Assembly: GCA_031769625.1 (NCBI GenBank)
Contig: JAUIMM010000534.1
Location: 12,415,001 to 12,479,000, forward strand
Source of the DNA: Taudactylus pleione
Lineage: Eukaryota; Chordata; Amphibia; Anura; Myobatrachidae
Length of the DNA: 64,000 nt
Direction of reading: 5' to 3'
Part shown: positions 12,015-22,069 of the stretch, one piece after another
Numbering within the stretch: position 1 is the first letter of the stretch
How the letters are laid out: each line of letters opens with the position of its first letter
Program-made: the position numbers and the translations under genes
Notes under the pieces: generated by a model
Seen by the model: only the letters and a program-made list of their open reading frames with translations
The model's database searches: none
Told to the model about the DNA's origin: nothing

Positions 12015-12580
12015 CTACCTGGAAAGGGCATCAGCATTGAGGTGCTGTTTCCCCGGACGATGCTGCACCTCAAACTTAATTGGCTGCAAAGACAAAAACC
12101 AGCGGGTTACACGAGCATTCACTTCTTTGTTCATGTGCATCCATTGTAAAGGAGCATGATCTGTAACCAACACAAACTCCCGTCCTAACAAATAATATTT
12201 GAACAAGTCTACTGCCCACTCTTGCTCCACAGTGGAGTACTTGCGCTCCCTGGGCAGCAATTTCCGGCTGAGGTAAAGGATGGGTTTCTCTTCCCCTTCT
12301 ACCACTTGGGAAAGGGCTCCCAATCCTGTACCTGAGGCATCTGTCTGCAATATAAACTGCTTTTTAAAGTTAGGAGCCTGCAAAACAGGTTCTGCACACA
12401 AGGCGTGCCTTAAATCCTACCATGCAGCTTCTGCTGCTCTAGACCACAGTATCTTGTCTGGGGACTGTTTTATAAGACACTCAGTAAATGGTGCTGCCCT
12501 AGTGGCAAAATCACGAATGAATCTACGGTAGTAACCCACTAGGCCAAGAAATGTTCTGAGCTGGGATTTACATTTGGGTT
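12015..12580 (-). pseudogene. RT tail and RNase H of the Gmr1-like element
   Basis: Minus strand. RTFLGLVGYYRRFIRDFATR (RT thumb/connection) lies near 12,560-12,500. A stop follows before DLRHALCAEPVL, and then an open RNase H frame 12,401-12,015 with LQTDASGTGLGAL, YSTVEQEWA, VTDHAPLQW and a final LNADALSR. The TAG at 12,015-12,017 is followed in frame by about 37 open codons (FVGPDPPSNPMV...). The original protein may therefore have been longer, with that TAG being a nonsense change. No integrase follows. Confidence 0.85.
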
Positions 12581-12699
12581 CAGGGCTGCCATCTGAAATT
12601 CTGGGGCCGGTACCAACAAAATAGGCAGGCCCCCCCGGGTATAGGTCAGAGTTGAGCGGAGCTGTGGATAATGTGGGTGGAGCTATATCAGGGGTGTTG

Positions 12700-13255
12700 C
12701 CTCAAATGGTGGGTAAACCAGGGAAGGCTACGCATGGTGGAGGGAGCAGGGGGGTGGGACGGGGCAGGGAAGACTGGACAAGGGGGGCACTGGGCTGTGA
12801 TGGGTGGACTGGGGTGGCAAAGGGCAGGGAAGGCTGGTTGGACTAGGGGGGCAATAGACAGTAGGGGAGGGGCAGAGAAGACAGGAAGGCTGGCTGGACA
12901 TGGGGGGTGGTTTGCAGGGAAGGCTGGCTGGAGTGGGGCAGGTAACACAGGCTGGCTAGGCTAGGAGGGGGGCACAGGGAAGACTGGCTGGACTGGGGGA
13001 GGGGCAAGGCAGGCTGGCTGGACTGGGGGGGCATAGGGAAGGCTGGCTGGACTGGGGGAGGGGCAGGGAAGGCAGGCTGACAGGACTAAGCAGGCTGGCT
13101 GGACTGGGGGAGGGGCAGGGCAAGGCAGGCTGAACTGGGGGAGTGCAGGAAAGGCTGGCTGTACTGGGGGTGCTGCAGGAAAGGCTGGCTGTACTGGGGG
13201 GGCTGCAGGAAAGGCTGGCTGTACTGGGGGTACAGTGCAGGGAAGACTAGCTGGA
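12700..13255. repeat. G-rich minisatellite inside the hAT derivative
   Basis: Imperfect repeats built on GGCTGGCTGGACTGGGGG and GGGCAGGGAAGG, about 25-45 bp apart, occupy this stretch. The long open frames here on both strands come from repeat composition and are not genes. Confidence 0.9.
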
Positions 13256-13439
13256 CAAGAGAGGGGAGGATGCAGAGCAGGGTCAGCATGCCAGCTTTCT
13301 TCATTCTTTTGTCCTGAGAGAGAGGGGGCCCAGCTGGCAGCTGCAAGGAGTGCACCAGGCGGCAGGCAGAGAGAACGAAAGAGCATAATCACTGTGGCAT
13401 TCAACTATGGACTGTCACTGGAGCAGGCCACGAGTATCA

Positions 13440-13585
13440 GCGGCGCTGTAGCATTTGATCTATGGAGCCGGCCGCGAGCCAATCACAGCTCGCGGAATGG
13501 CATCCGCCGCTCCTGTTTGGCTGATCAGGAGCTGCAGTTCCCGACTGGCTGCCATGGCTGGCTCCAGTCCATAGATCAAATGCCA
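13440..13585. repeat. Palindrome around GCATTTGATCTATGGA
   Basis: GCATTTGATCTATGGA near 13,451 is mirrored by TCCATAGATCAAATGC near 13,570. The GC-rich inner parts also partly pair. It lies within the hAT derivative. Confidence 0.7.
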
Positions 13586-13724
13586 CAGTGGCGCTGCTGC
13601 TGATGCCCTTTCTCCCTGCCTGCCGCCCGATGCATTTCTTGCCATTGTCAGCTGGGCCCCCTCTCTCTCCGGGCCGGGTACTAGAGTACCGGCAGTCCCC
13701 CCTGATGGCGACCCTGTTTGGGTT

Positions 13725-14330
13725 TAGGTCATGTGAGGACCGCCTCCACCTTACTGGGCTGAGGTTTCACCTGCCCTGTGCCTACAATATATCCCAAATA
13801 TTTTGCCTCCACTATTCCAATGGCACACTACTCAGGATTAGCAGTAAACCCATGTGCATGTAAAGATTACAACACTGCTTCTACTCTTGGTAGGTGTGAC
13901 TCCCAGTTGTGGCTAAAGATGACTCTGTCATCTAGATATGCAGCTGCATATTCCTTGTGAGGTCGCAGCAACCTGTTCATAGCCCTCTGGAAGGTTGCCG
14001 GAGCCCATGCAGACCAAACGGCAGCATTTTATACTTAAACGAACCTTCTGGGGTAGAGAAGGCTGTTTTGGCCTTAGCAGCCTCTGTTAAAGGAATCTGC
14101 CAATACCCTTTTGTCAAATCTAGGGTGGTGAGATACTGACTGTTTGTTAAATTCTCCATCAGCTCGTCCACCCGGGGCATCGGATAGGAATCAAACTGTG
14201 ACACTTTATTTAATTTGCGAAAATCTTTGCAGAATCTTAAAGCACCTGAAGCCTTAGGCACTAAAACTATGGGATTATTCCATTCGTTATTTGATTCCTC
14301 TATGACCCCTAGGAACAGCATCTACTCTAC
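13725..14330 (-). pseudogene. Reverse transcriptase core of the Gmr1-like element
   Basis: Minus strand. The open piece 14,321-13,977 contains WNNPIVLVPKASGALRFCKD, LTTLDLTKGYWQIPL (first catalytic Asp region) and FKYKMLPFGLHG. After a frame change near 13,975, the frame continues with AAYLDDRVIFSHNWESHLPR (YLDD active site), then KYLGYIVGTGQVKPQPSKVEAVL, with at least two stops. Pol then resumes beyond the hAT insertion. RT follows integrase on the same strand. Confidence 0.88.
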
Positions 14331-14620
14331 TCCTGCTACCCACTTTGCCTCGGGTATATGGTATGGCCTCTGTTTTATTACCACCCCGGGAGGAGTAACT
14401 ATATCATGCTGGATAATTTGGGTATTTCCCGGGAATGGCAGAGAACACATCTTGGTGCCGTGCTACTAAACTCACCGCCTCCTGTTTCTGGCAGGGATTA
14501 AGGGTAACTTCAATGGGTACCTGACATTCTGGGGTTTTCTTGGCAACCAAAGAGGGCTGAACAGCGCTCTCTCTTCAGGGTTTTAACAGGTTTACATGGT
14601 AGATTTGCACTTCTTTCCTT

Positions 14621-15965
14621 CTACCCTCCTGTCGAAACCTTATAATTAACAAGTCCCACTGTCTCTATAACTTCATAAGGGCCTCGCCACTGGACATACA
14701 CATTGCTTTCTGTGGTGGGTACCAGAACCAGAACATTGTCTCCTGGTTTAAAATCCCAATTAACCGCGGTCACGTCATATCGACGTTTTTGCCACTGTTG
14801 TGCCCTATCCATGTGCTCGTTCACGAGTGGCACAATTTGCCTTAAACGGTCATACAATTGGGTCGCAAACTGAACAATGTTAGGCTCTTGGCATGACTGT
14901 TGTTCCCACCCTTCTTTCAACAGATCTAAAATCCCTCTAGGTTGTCCTCCCATAGAGGAGTTCAAAGGTACGAAATCCCCTAGAGGATTGGGCCCCTCTC
15001 GCATTGAAAACATTAAATAGGGTAGGAGTAAGTCCCAATCTCGCTTTTCCTCAGTCACCGCCATTTTTAGCATTTGTTTAAGGGTCTGGTTAAAGCGTTC
15101 AACAAGCCTATCTGTTTGCAGGTAGTAAACTGAGGTTGTAATCCTATCCACCTTTAACAGTCGGCACATATCTTTCATTAGTTTAGAGACAAAAGGGGTA
15201 CCTTGGTCCATTAGGACCTCCTTTAGTATTCCCAAGCGGGTATATAGCTTCAACAATTCCCAGGCAATAGTGTTAGATTTCATGTTACGTAGCAGGATGG
15301 CTTCCGGGTACCTTGTGGCATAATCTATCACCACTAATATGTATTGATGCCCACAAGCAGATTTTTCCACCGGCCCTATCGGATCCATACCAATTCTCTC
15401 AAAAAGGTACAGAAATGACAAGGAGGGGAACCAAGGGTGCCCTAAACCCTGGCCGGAGTGCTGTCTTCTGACACACTGGACATTCCTGACAATACCTTTT
15501 TACTGCTGCATGAATGCCGGGCCAGAAGAATCTTAACTGAATACGCTGGAGAGTTTTCCCCTCCCCCAAATGGCCACCCCACAGGTGTGTGTGTATATGA
15601 GCTGCCCTAAACACAAACTGCTCGTGTTTCCGGGGAATCAACAATTGGTCTACTCTCTCACCCTGCAAATAGGTTACACGATATAACAAATCATTTTTCA
15701 ATGCAAAGTATGGTACACTGTCTGCTGGTAAAGCTGTGATTACTCTACCATTTACCTCTATAACATTTTCAATTGCATTTATCAAGATCCCATCATTCTG
15801 TTGATCCTGGCCAAAGTCCTGCAAGGACATTTCCTTGCCAATGGGAACCCACTGTGTCTCGATCCCACTCCCCTCCGGTTGCTCACTGGCCAAGAATGGT
15901 GATACAGCCACCAAACTTTGGGAAACAGCAGAGCTTGGCATCTGGGATACCTCTGATGTCATCAT
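14621..15965 (-). pseudogene. Integrase of the Gmr1-like element
   Basis: Two overlapping minus-strand frames. 15,965-15,399 carries the zinc-binding HHCC region (HIHTHLWGGHLGEGKT ... CQECPVCQK). 15,421-14,621 carries the catalytic core with Asp in VVIDYATRYPEA, Asp in LMDQGTPFVS and Glu in RLVERFNQTLK, then a C-terminal part with WRGPYEVIETVG. A one-frame shift separates them near 15,410. DDE residues are all present. Position upstream of RT is the diagnostic feature. Confidence 0.9.
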
Positions 15966-15989
15966 GCCATGTAACCACCTCTAGTAACA

Positions 15990-16240
15990 ACGGAAAGTCC
16001 TGACCTAAGATCAATGGGTAGGCTGGCCTGGCGGCTACTGCGGCTATCACCGTCATTGATCACCCTTTGATCACCATTGGGAAGTGCACACATGGGCATT
16101 CTTCTTCATAACCATGTACACATATAACCTTTGCCGGGGGTTGCACCTGATCAGCCCCAGGTGGAACAAGGTTGGCAGAGATGATGGTTAATTTGTTGCC
16201 AGTATCCACTAAGGCCCAGACCTCCTGGCCTTCCACTCAT
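15990..16240 (-). pseudogene. Aspartic protease of the Gmr1-like element
   Basis: Minus-strand translation just after Gag gives WALVDTGNKLTIIS, with the DTG active site. Further on come the flap-like stretch and PLILGQDFPLL, the usual second protease motif. A TGA at 16,060-16,062 interrupts the frame. Length fits a retropepsin-like domain. Confidence 0.75.
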
Positions 16241-16244
16241 ACCA

Positions 16245-17162
16245 TCAATCAAACAAGATGGTTTGTGCTGGTGAACTGCTTCCAGCAGCCATGCTTACAA
16301 CTAGTTGAGCTGTTTTTCCAGCACTACAGACCATTGGCTCATCCTGCTTTGGGCAGTGCCGGCGCAAATTTCTGGGCTCGCCGCAGTCAAAACACACAAC
16401 TGGAGGTGGGCTTTTAGCTTTAACAACTGGGACCTGGGTTCTTGGCTTGGGAACTGGCTGGAATCCCTGTTTGGCTCTGTTTAACTTCCCAAGAGTCAGG
16501 TACCGTTCAATCACCAACGCTAACTCCTCAAACATTTGAGTATCAGCCTGTAGAGCCCACTGTTGCACCACAAAGTCTAGTACCCACACAAAATGGTCCA
16601 AATTCACCATCTCTACTACACACCGAGCACAGTTCTTATCTGGCTGCAACCATGCCTTACTCAGCCTGGCTAATTTGGCCAGCTGGACCCTTTGAGCTTC
16701 AGGCAAATTTAGCTGCCATTCCTGAAACTCCTGAGCTTTGTAAGATCCAGTCACTCCAACTCTGCCTAATATGGCCTTTTTCAAGTGCGGATAGGAGTTT
16801 GCCTCAGTCAAGTTTAAATCAACATATGCTCTCTGAGGTTCCCCTGTGAGACAGGGAGCAAGTATGGCAGCCCACTCCTCCTCAGGCCATTTTAAACGTG
16901 CAGCAGTACGCTCAAAGGTGCACAGAAAAGCTCCAATGTCATCAGATGGAGTAAGCATCTGTAACAGCTCTCGCTCATGCCCACCTTTCCTTATTTCAGT
17001 TAACTCTGCATGTAATAACTGAATTTGAGTTTGTTGTCCTTGAATCTGTGCTTGATGCCCTGCTGCCAGAGCTTGTTGCTCTTGCATCTGTGCTTGATGC
17101 GCTGCTGCCAGAGCTTGTTGCCCTGCAGCTTTTTCAGCAAAACTTTTCAAAAACTCCTCCAT
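16245..17162 (-). CDS. Gag of the Gmr1-like element, SCAN-like capsid and CCHC knuckle
   Basis: An uninterrupted 305-codon minus-strand frame begins MEEFLKSFAEKAAGQ. Residues about 15-50 are Gln/Ala-rich (QALAAAHQAQ type) and probably coiled. Residues about 90-220 hold the capsid region: PEEEWAAILAPCLTGEPQRA, then LARLSKAWLQPDK and MFEELALVIERYL. Helix pattern and length resemble the SCAN domain, which has been proposed to derive from Gmr1-like Gag. CFDCGEPRNLRRHCPKQ at about 265-281 is a zinc knuckle with C-x2-C, one residue more than the usual spacing to the final Cys, and Arg-His before it. The frame ends just before the protease. Confidence 0.88.
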   Translation of the reverse strand: MEEFLKSFAEKAAGQQALAAAHQAQMQEQQALAAGHQAQIQGQQTQIQLLHAELTEIRKGGHERELLQMLTPSDDIGAFLCTFERTAARLKWPEEEWAAILAPCLTGEPQRAYVDLNLTEANSYPHLKKAILGRVGVTGSYKAQEFQEWQLNLPEAQRVQLAKLARLSKAWLQPDKNCARCVVEMVNLDHFVWVLDFVVQQWALQADTQMFEELALVIERYLTLGKLNRAKQGFQPVPKPRTQVPVVKAKSPPPVVCFDCGEPRNLRRHCPKQDEPMVCSAGKTAQLVVSMAAGSSSPAQTILFD

Positions 17163-17535
17163 ATTACACTACTTTATCCCTTTATGGACAAACTTAGGAG
17201 GCTTTATAATTTTCTTTTGGAAGCCAGATTCCCAACAAACTATATCAGCTGGCTTCTCTTAAAATTGCAACACATTCCCTGGCCATTCACCCATATACAG
17301 GAATTAAGCAGTTTTTATATTGTGCACAATTTGCATATACACAGACATATTATCACTGTTAACAACTGCCGTTTTATGGCTGGCAAGCCACACTCACCCA
17401 CCCAGCTGCTAGTAAAGTGACTTACTCACCAAGCCGCTGCGCAGTGGGTAGCGTCCTGCAAAGCATCTCACTGCCGTTGTAGGTGGATCCGGTCACTGTA
17501 TCTGGGCTCTTGCTGCATAGGAGTATCCAGCAAGA

Positions 17536-17553
17536 GTCCCTGATCAGGCGCCA
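17536..17553 (-). other. Primer binding site, lysine-tRNA-like
   Basis: On the minus strand, two bases inside the 5' LTR, the sequence is TGGCGCCTGATCAGGGAC. It matches the tRNA-Lys type primer site (TGGCGCCCGAACAGGGAC) at 16 of 18 positions. This fixes the element's polarity and shows that the LTR at the high-coordinate side is the 5' LTR. Confidence 0.85.
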
Positions 17554-17555
17554 AA

Positions 17556-17751
17556 TGTTACAAGGATCACATAGACCAGATACAATCCATCAGTAGCTTT
17601 TATTGCTCACCACAGGCAGGTACACAGGATATGGCAGTTTCACAGGCAAGATGTCATACAAAGTCTTCTGATACAGCAATATTTGTTCCGTGGACTTGCA
17701 GGTCCAGGACACTAGTCACCCCCAGGCCTATAAGCTTGGCAACTATTTCAC
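17556..17751 (-). repeat. 5' LTR, inner part
   Basis: This ends (minus sense) in GTAACA beside the primer site. It is homologous to 11,517-11,710 of the 3' LTR and is interrupted at CTATTTCAC. Confidence 0.88.
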
Positions 17752-19170
17752 TGTCGGGATTAGGCTGCGAAAATGATGACGTCATTTTCGCCTATTTCAA
17801 TTATCCCCGTAATCAATTTCAAAGACTTATCGCAGGTTCAAAAAGTCTTTGAAAAAAAAACAGGGATAAGTTTTCACCATGTTTTACATGGTGAAAAAAA
17901 GTGCAGAATTGAGGTTTAGGGGTGCAGGCTTTTAAAAAATAGCCTGCATCCCTGGGATTAGCCCCTAAAAAGGAACTGTGTCAAAAAAAGTAAAAAAAAA
18001 AATAGGGACACCCCAAAAAAATTATTTAAGTTTTGGGGTAAAAAAAAAAGGGGAGCAGTGTTTAAAAATAGCTAAATAGGTTCAGGGCTATTCTGTAAGT
18101 ATGCAGCAGGTGTTTTCTAGAATAGTCTATTAGCGGCAGGTGCATTTTTGCAGAATATTTAAAAATTAGTTTAGGGACTTAAAACTATGCTAGTACTCAT
18201 TTTCGCATACCCCAAATTTGATGGGACCACTTTTAAAAATGAAAAAAAAAACCTAAGTGCTCTTCTGCATCACTTCTTCAATGTCGTGAAAAAAATCTGC
18301 TGCGGCTATTTAAAAACCGACTTTCTTTTGTAGGCAGAAATGGGGGTACCCATAGTGATCCCCCATGTCTGGACATCTTTCTCCAGGCACATTTCCCAAA
18401 ATTTCCAATTTTTTTTGTAGATGGGGCGAAAAGTGAATGTAAAAAAACAGGGATCATTTTAGCTTGCCTTTAGCAGGTGGAAAAAAGTGCAGAATTGGGG
18501 TTTAGGGGTGCAGGCTTAAAATAAATAGCCTGCATCCATGGGAATGGTGCCTAAAAATAAGCTGTGTTAAAAAAAGGTAAAAAGAAAATAGGGACACCCC
18601 AAAAAATATATATTTAATTTTGGGGTTTAAAAAAAATATGGGGAACACTTTTTTAAATCACGAAATTATTTAAGGGGGGTTCCAAAGTATGCAGCAGATG
18701 TTTAAAAGAATGCGGGTGGTAGCGGCAGGTGGATTTTTGAAGAATGTTCAAAATTCACTTTAGGGACTTAAAAATATGCTTACCCCCATCTTGATGTTCC
18801 CCAAATTTGATAGATTTAAAAAAAACATAAAAATAACTATTCCTAAGTGCTATTCTTCACCACTTCTTCATAGCCGCAAATATGCACCTGCTGCGGCTAT
18901 TACAAACTCCGACTTCCTTCAGCAGGCAAAAATGGGGGTACCCATAGTGATCTCCTATGTTTGGACATCTTTAGGGGGGTCCCAGGACATTTCCTGAAGA
19001 ACCCCGTTTTTTTTTCCATAGATCCAATTTTGCCGGGTCCCGTTTTTGCTCCTTTTAAATTGAATACGGAGATAAAGCGGGCACGCGTCCAATACTTTAT
19101 CCCCAGAAAAGCTCTGATGTGGAGTGAAAAGTCCAGCACGGACTTTTCGCTCCCTAATTGATTGCAACTC
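17752..19170. mobile_element. Unclassified insertion with two ~590-bp direct repeats
   Basis: The segment sits inside the 5' LTR. Two related units, about 17,860-18,430 and 18,448-19,010, share in order GTGCAGAATT, GGGGTGCAGGCT with its nearby inverted partner, ATAGGGACACCCC, GTATGCAGCAG, TAGCGGCAGGTG and GGGGGTACCCATAGTGATC. The unit spacing is about 588-592 bp. No coding potential was recognised. The right boundary is hidden by the Harbinger-like MITE. It is possibly a non-autonomous transposon or part of one. Confidence 0.6.
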
Positions 19171-19173
19171 TTA

Positions 19174-19666
19174 GGGCCTGATTCAGAGCCGCTCGCTACT
19201 GGCGAGAGCTTGCTCTGAATCAGGGCGGGGATTTTTTTTTTCTTCAGGCCGCTCGCTAAGCTGTGGGTGACCACCCACAGCTTTTGCGAGCGGCCTGGAG
19301 TCTGTCGCGATTATCGTGACCATCGGACTTGCGAGGAGACCCTGTGGTAGGGTTTCAGCTCTTGCAAGCCCGAGTGGACTCCCTGCTCTAAGAGAGCAGG
19401 AAGTCCACTACTGACATCACTAGTGATGTAAGGAGGGCTGCCCTCAAACGCCAAGCGTTTCTAAGGAAACGCCTGCGTTTGCCTAACCACCCCCCTTCCC
19501 ACCTACAAAACGGGACGAGCTGTCAATCAACATTGACAGCCGCCCCATCTTGTATCGAGACCCATAGCAACGGAGCTGCCATTGCTGGAGGCAGCGCATG
19601 CGCAGTGGGGGACCATCGACCCGCTTGCGAGCGCTGTGCGCTTGCGAGAGGGTTTGTATCAGGCCC
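19174..19666. mobile_element. Harbinger-type MITE
   Basis: It begins GGGCCTGATTCAGAGCCGCT and ends with GTATCAGGCCC (inverted GGGCCTGATAC). Its first 22 bases agree with the start of the Harbinger element at 57,341 at 20 positions. TTA precedes it, as expected for Harbinger target sites, but ATA follows, so the duplication is imperfect. It contains GCTCGCAAG and GCGCATGCGC motifs and several hairpins. Confidence 0.72.
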
Positions 19667-19669
19667 ATA

Positions 19670-19861
19670 GTTTCCCCAGTGTCTCTGCAGTTCTTAAACC
19701 AGCTTCTCACAGGTGTCTGTAATCAGCTGCCTTTCCAGGCACTAGTTGAGGAAACACCTGAACTGGACATTTACACAATCCTAATGCATTTGCTCTGCCA
19801 AACCTGGGAGATATGGATATTCCACAATTACTCCATGTGGAATTATGCTGACCCTGTCACA
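19670..19861 (-). repeat. 5' LTR, outer part
   Basis: This is homologous to 11,721-11,835 and continues to the LTR start. In minus sense it opens TGTGACAGGGTCAGC. Together with 17,556-17,751 it gives an LTR of about 385 bp. Confidence 0.85.
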
Positions 19862-19996
19862 GTATGTATACACACACTAACACTATATATATATATATAT
19901 ATATATCCTGTGAGGACAATATAGCAATGAACAATAATAATGACAGCGCAAACAACGTATAATGCAGCCCATGAGGAGAATAGAGAACTCTTCACA

Positions 19997-21120
19997 GATC
20001 CTCAAAATAATCACATGAACATATAACAACTTCTACTCAGATGGCGCAAATAACGTAAAATAGTCCTTACATAAAAGAAAAAAATCCCTTAATCACTGAA
20101 TATGGTTCTTTCAAGGACATAGATATTTCTCCAAATGTCTCCTTCTTCAATAAAATCTTCAATGATTGATATAAAAAAGAAGACGACAGAACATGGTGCA
20201 ATATAGCCAAAAAACATTTTTTGGGAAAAGATTTATTTATCACATCACACTCACATTTTAAAAAACTTTAAATCACATATAACCACATGGGGTATAGGAT
20301 GGGGTATCAGCTTGCTTCTTTCATCAATGTATTCCCCTCACAAATGGAATAGGGTTTTGAGGCATCAGCTTCTGATGAAGGACAGGATGTCCGAAAAGCT
20401 TTAAGCGTGGTGACTGTTCTATTGTATGGGGACTCGCTGACATCATCTCTTTTTGCCTGAAGCAGGAGGGAGATTCCTAGGATTCTGAGCCTCAAAACCC
20501 TATTCCATCTGGGCAGTGCCGTAACTGGATGGCAGTGCGCCCTGTGCAGCACTGCCGCCCCTCTCGCTCCCTCTCCGAGTCCCTTCTCCCCCTGAGCGCT
20601 TACCTTTCCTTCCAGGGGGTGGTGGGTGGGATCCTGTGCCGACGTTCTTCGCGTGCTGCGCACCACTGGCGGAGGTCTCTTCCTGCAGACCTCCGGCACC
20701 GGGAAGTGTGTGGCTGGTTCCGCTGGAGGATTCCGCCCGGTGTGGAGGCACCGGCCACACCACCCTCCCTACGGCCCTGCATCTGGGAGTGTAATATATT
20801 GATGAAAGAAGCAAGCTGATACCCCATCCTATACCCCATGTGGTTATATGTGATTTAAAGTTTTTTTAAATGTGAGTGTGATGTGATAAATAAATCTTTT
20901 CCCCAAAAAACATTTTTGGGCTATATTGCTGCATGTTTTGTCTTCTTTTTTATATCAACCATTGAGGATTTTATTGAAGTAGGAGTGTATTTGGAGAAAT
21001 ATCTATGTCCTTAAAAGAGATTGAAAGAACCATATTCAGTGATTAAGGAACATTTGTAAGGACTATTTTACATTATTTGCGCCATCTGAGTAGAAGTTGT
21101 TATATGTTCATATCCTGTGA
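19997..21120. mobile_element. Large fold-back element, arms about 330 bp
   Basis: The left arm (about 20,020-20,340) and right arm (about 20,790-21,110) are inverted copies. Shared blocks include the sequence around AACAACTTCTACTCAGATGG and the block reading CATATAACCACATGGGGTAT. The unique loop carries CTGATGAAGGACAGGATGTC. A smaller hAT derivative sits in the loop. No protein is encoded. Confidence 0.85.
20514..20779. mobile_element. 266-bp non-autonomous hAT element in the fold-back loop
   Basis: The ends are CAGTGCCGTA and TACGGCCCTG (inverted CAGGGCCGTA). CATCTGGG at 20,506-20,513 is exactly repeated at 20,780-20,787, an 8-bp duplication. It is GC-rich, non-coding, and younger than the fold-back. 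Confidence 0.88.
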
Positions 21121-22060
21121 GGAACTTGAAGGGTAGACCATATAGGTCATTTATCTTGTATGCCGGTGTTAAAAGTGCACATAATATTTATATAGTATTT
21201 ATATTTTATAGACGGGTTCATAGCTTTAATATCAAGTATGACCCAAATTGAAATGATTAACTGTTATGTTGCCAGAAAAAATCACATACAATCTGTAATT
21301 CTGTAACCAATCAATTGGTTAACCACTAGTGGAGATCACTATTGAGCCATCTGGGATATTCTTGCTTTCTATAATGAACACATAATTTGTAGTGGTTTGG
21401 TTTTCTAATGGAATTTATGATCCCCAGTATTTGAATTTTAGATTAAAAATCATTTGCAAGACAATATAATTAACATCCTTTAATCATTTCAATTTGGGAT
21501 CAACAACCATATTAAGCACCTAATCATTAACTTTATGTTGAATGACCTATCACCTACATTACTTTACCCAATAACAATCAGCAGCATTGAAAAATTCTTT
21601 AGTCAAATTGCTTCACTCATTTTATTTTAATTTGAGCAATTTTTTATGACCCTTATGAGTTGCTATTTATGACCTAAATCACATAACCTAAATTTAATTG
21701 GGATATCACTACCTATTTAAACCACAGTCCATACAAATCCCTGTTCCTTTCTCACAGCCAGACTAAAAGTTGTGTAAATTCATGCAATTACCAAACAACC
21801 CAATAAATATTTTATAGTGAGATGACATAAACCCTTTACAGTGAGATGATAACAATACTACGTGATACATACAGTTTTGAAATGTAATGCCATAATTGAA
21901 CTTTATTCTTTAAATGTTAGATTTTAAATAGAAAAGTGTTATGTTTTAATTATGTAATTAGAAATGTATTATATAATTGCCCATACTAATTGCTTGCGAG
22001 ATGTAAACAGTTTCTCTGTTGACCACAAGTTGTTGTGTTTAGTTGCTATGTCCTTCTGTT
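21121..22060. other. AT-rich, nothing recognised
   Basis: There is no coding signal, tandem array or inverted termini that I can see. Confidence 0.5.
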
Positions 22061-22069
22061 CTCTAATTG

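Larger units (their letters stand above)
12581..13716. mobile_element. Non-autonomous hAT element inserted in pol
   Basis: The element begins CAGGGCTGCCATCTG and ends with CTGATGGCGACCCTG, inverted CAGGGTCGCCATCAG. TTTGGGTT at 12,573-12,580 is repeated exactly at 13,717-13,724, an 8-bp target duplication. The flanking RT sequence is continuous if the 1,136-bp insert is removed. The inside is a G-rich minisatellite and a palindrome, and no transposase is encoded. Confidence 0.92.
11517..19861 (-). mobile_element. Gmr1-like Ty3/Gypsy retrotransposon with two LTRs
   Basis: Two LTR copies in the same orientation bracket minus-strand coding pieces. Their order from the 5' LTR is Gag (17,162-16,245), protease (about 16,240-15,990), integrase (15,965-14,621), reverse transcriptase (14,330-13,725) and RNase H (12,575-12,015). 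Integrase before RT is the Ty1/Copia order, yet the domains are Ty3/Gypsy in type. This combination defines the Gmr1 group known from deuterostomes. A GTAT at 11,513-11,516 matches GTAT at 19,862-19,865 and may be a 4-bp target duplication. Stops, shifts and three later insertions make the copy non-autonomous. Confidence 0.9.

Noticed and set aside
12652..13404. Gly/Trp-rich and Pro/Leu-rich open frames
   Set aside because: They are composition artefacts of a G-rich minisatellite inside a hAT derivative with a clear target duplication.
14621..15965. Integrase before RT as the result of an inversion or nested second element
   Set aside because: All domains are on the same strand, LTRs are in the same orientation, the primer site is at the expected end, and a second element at 1-720 shows RNase H at the end as well.
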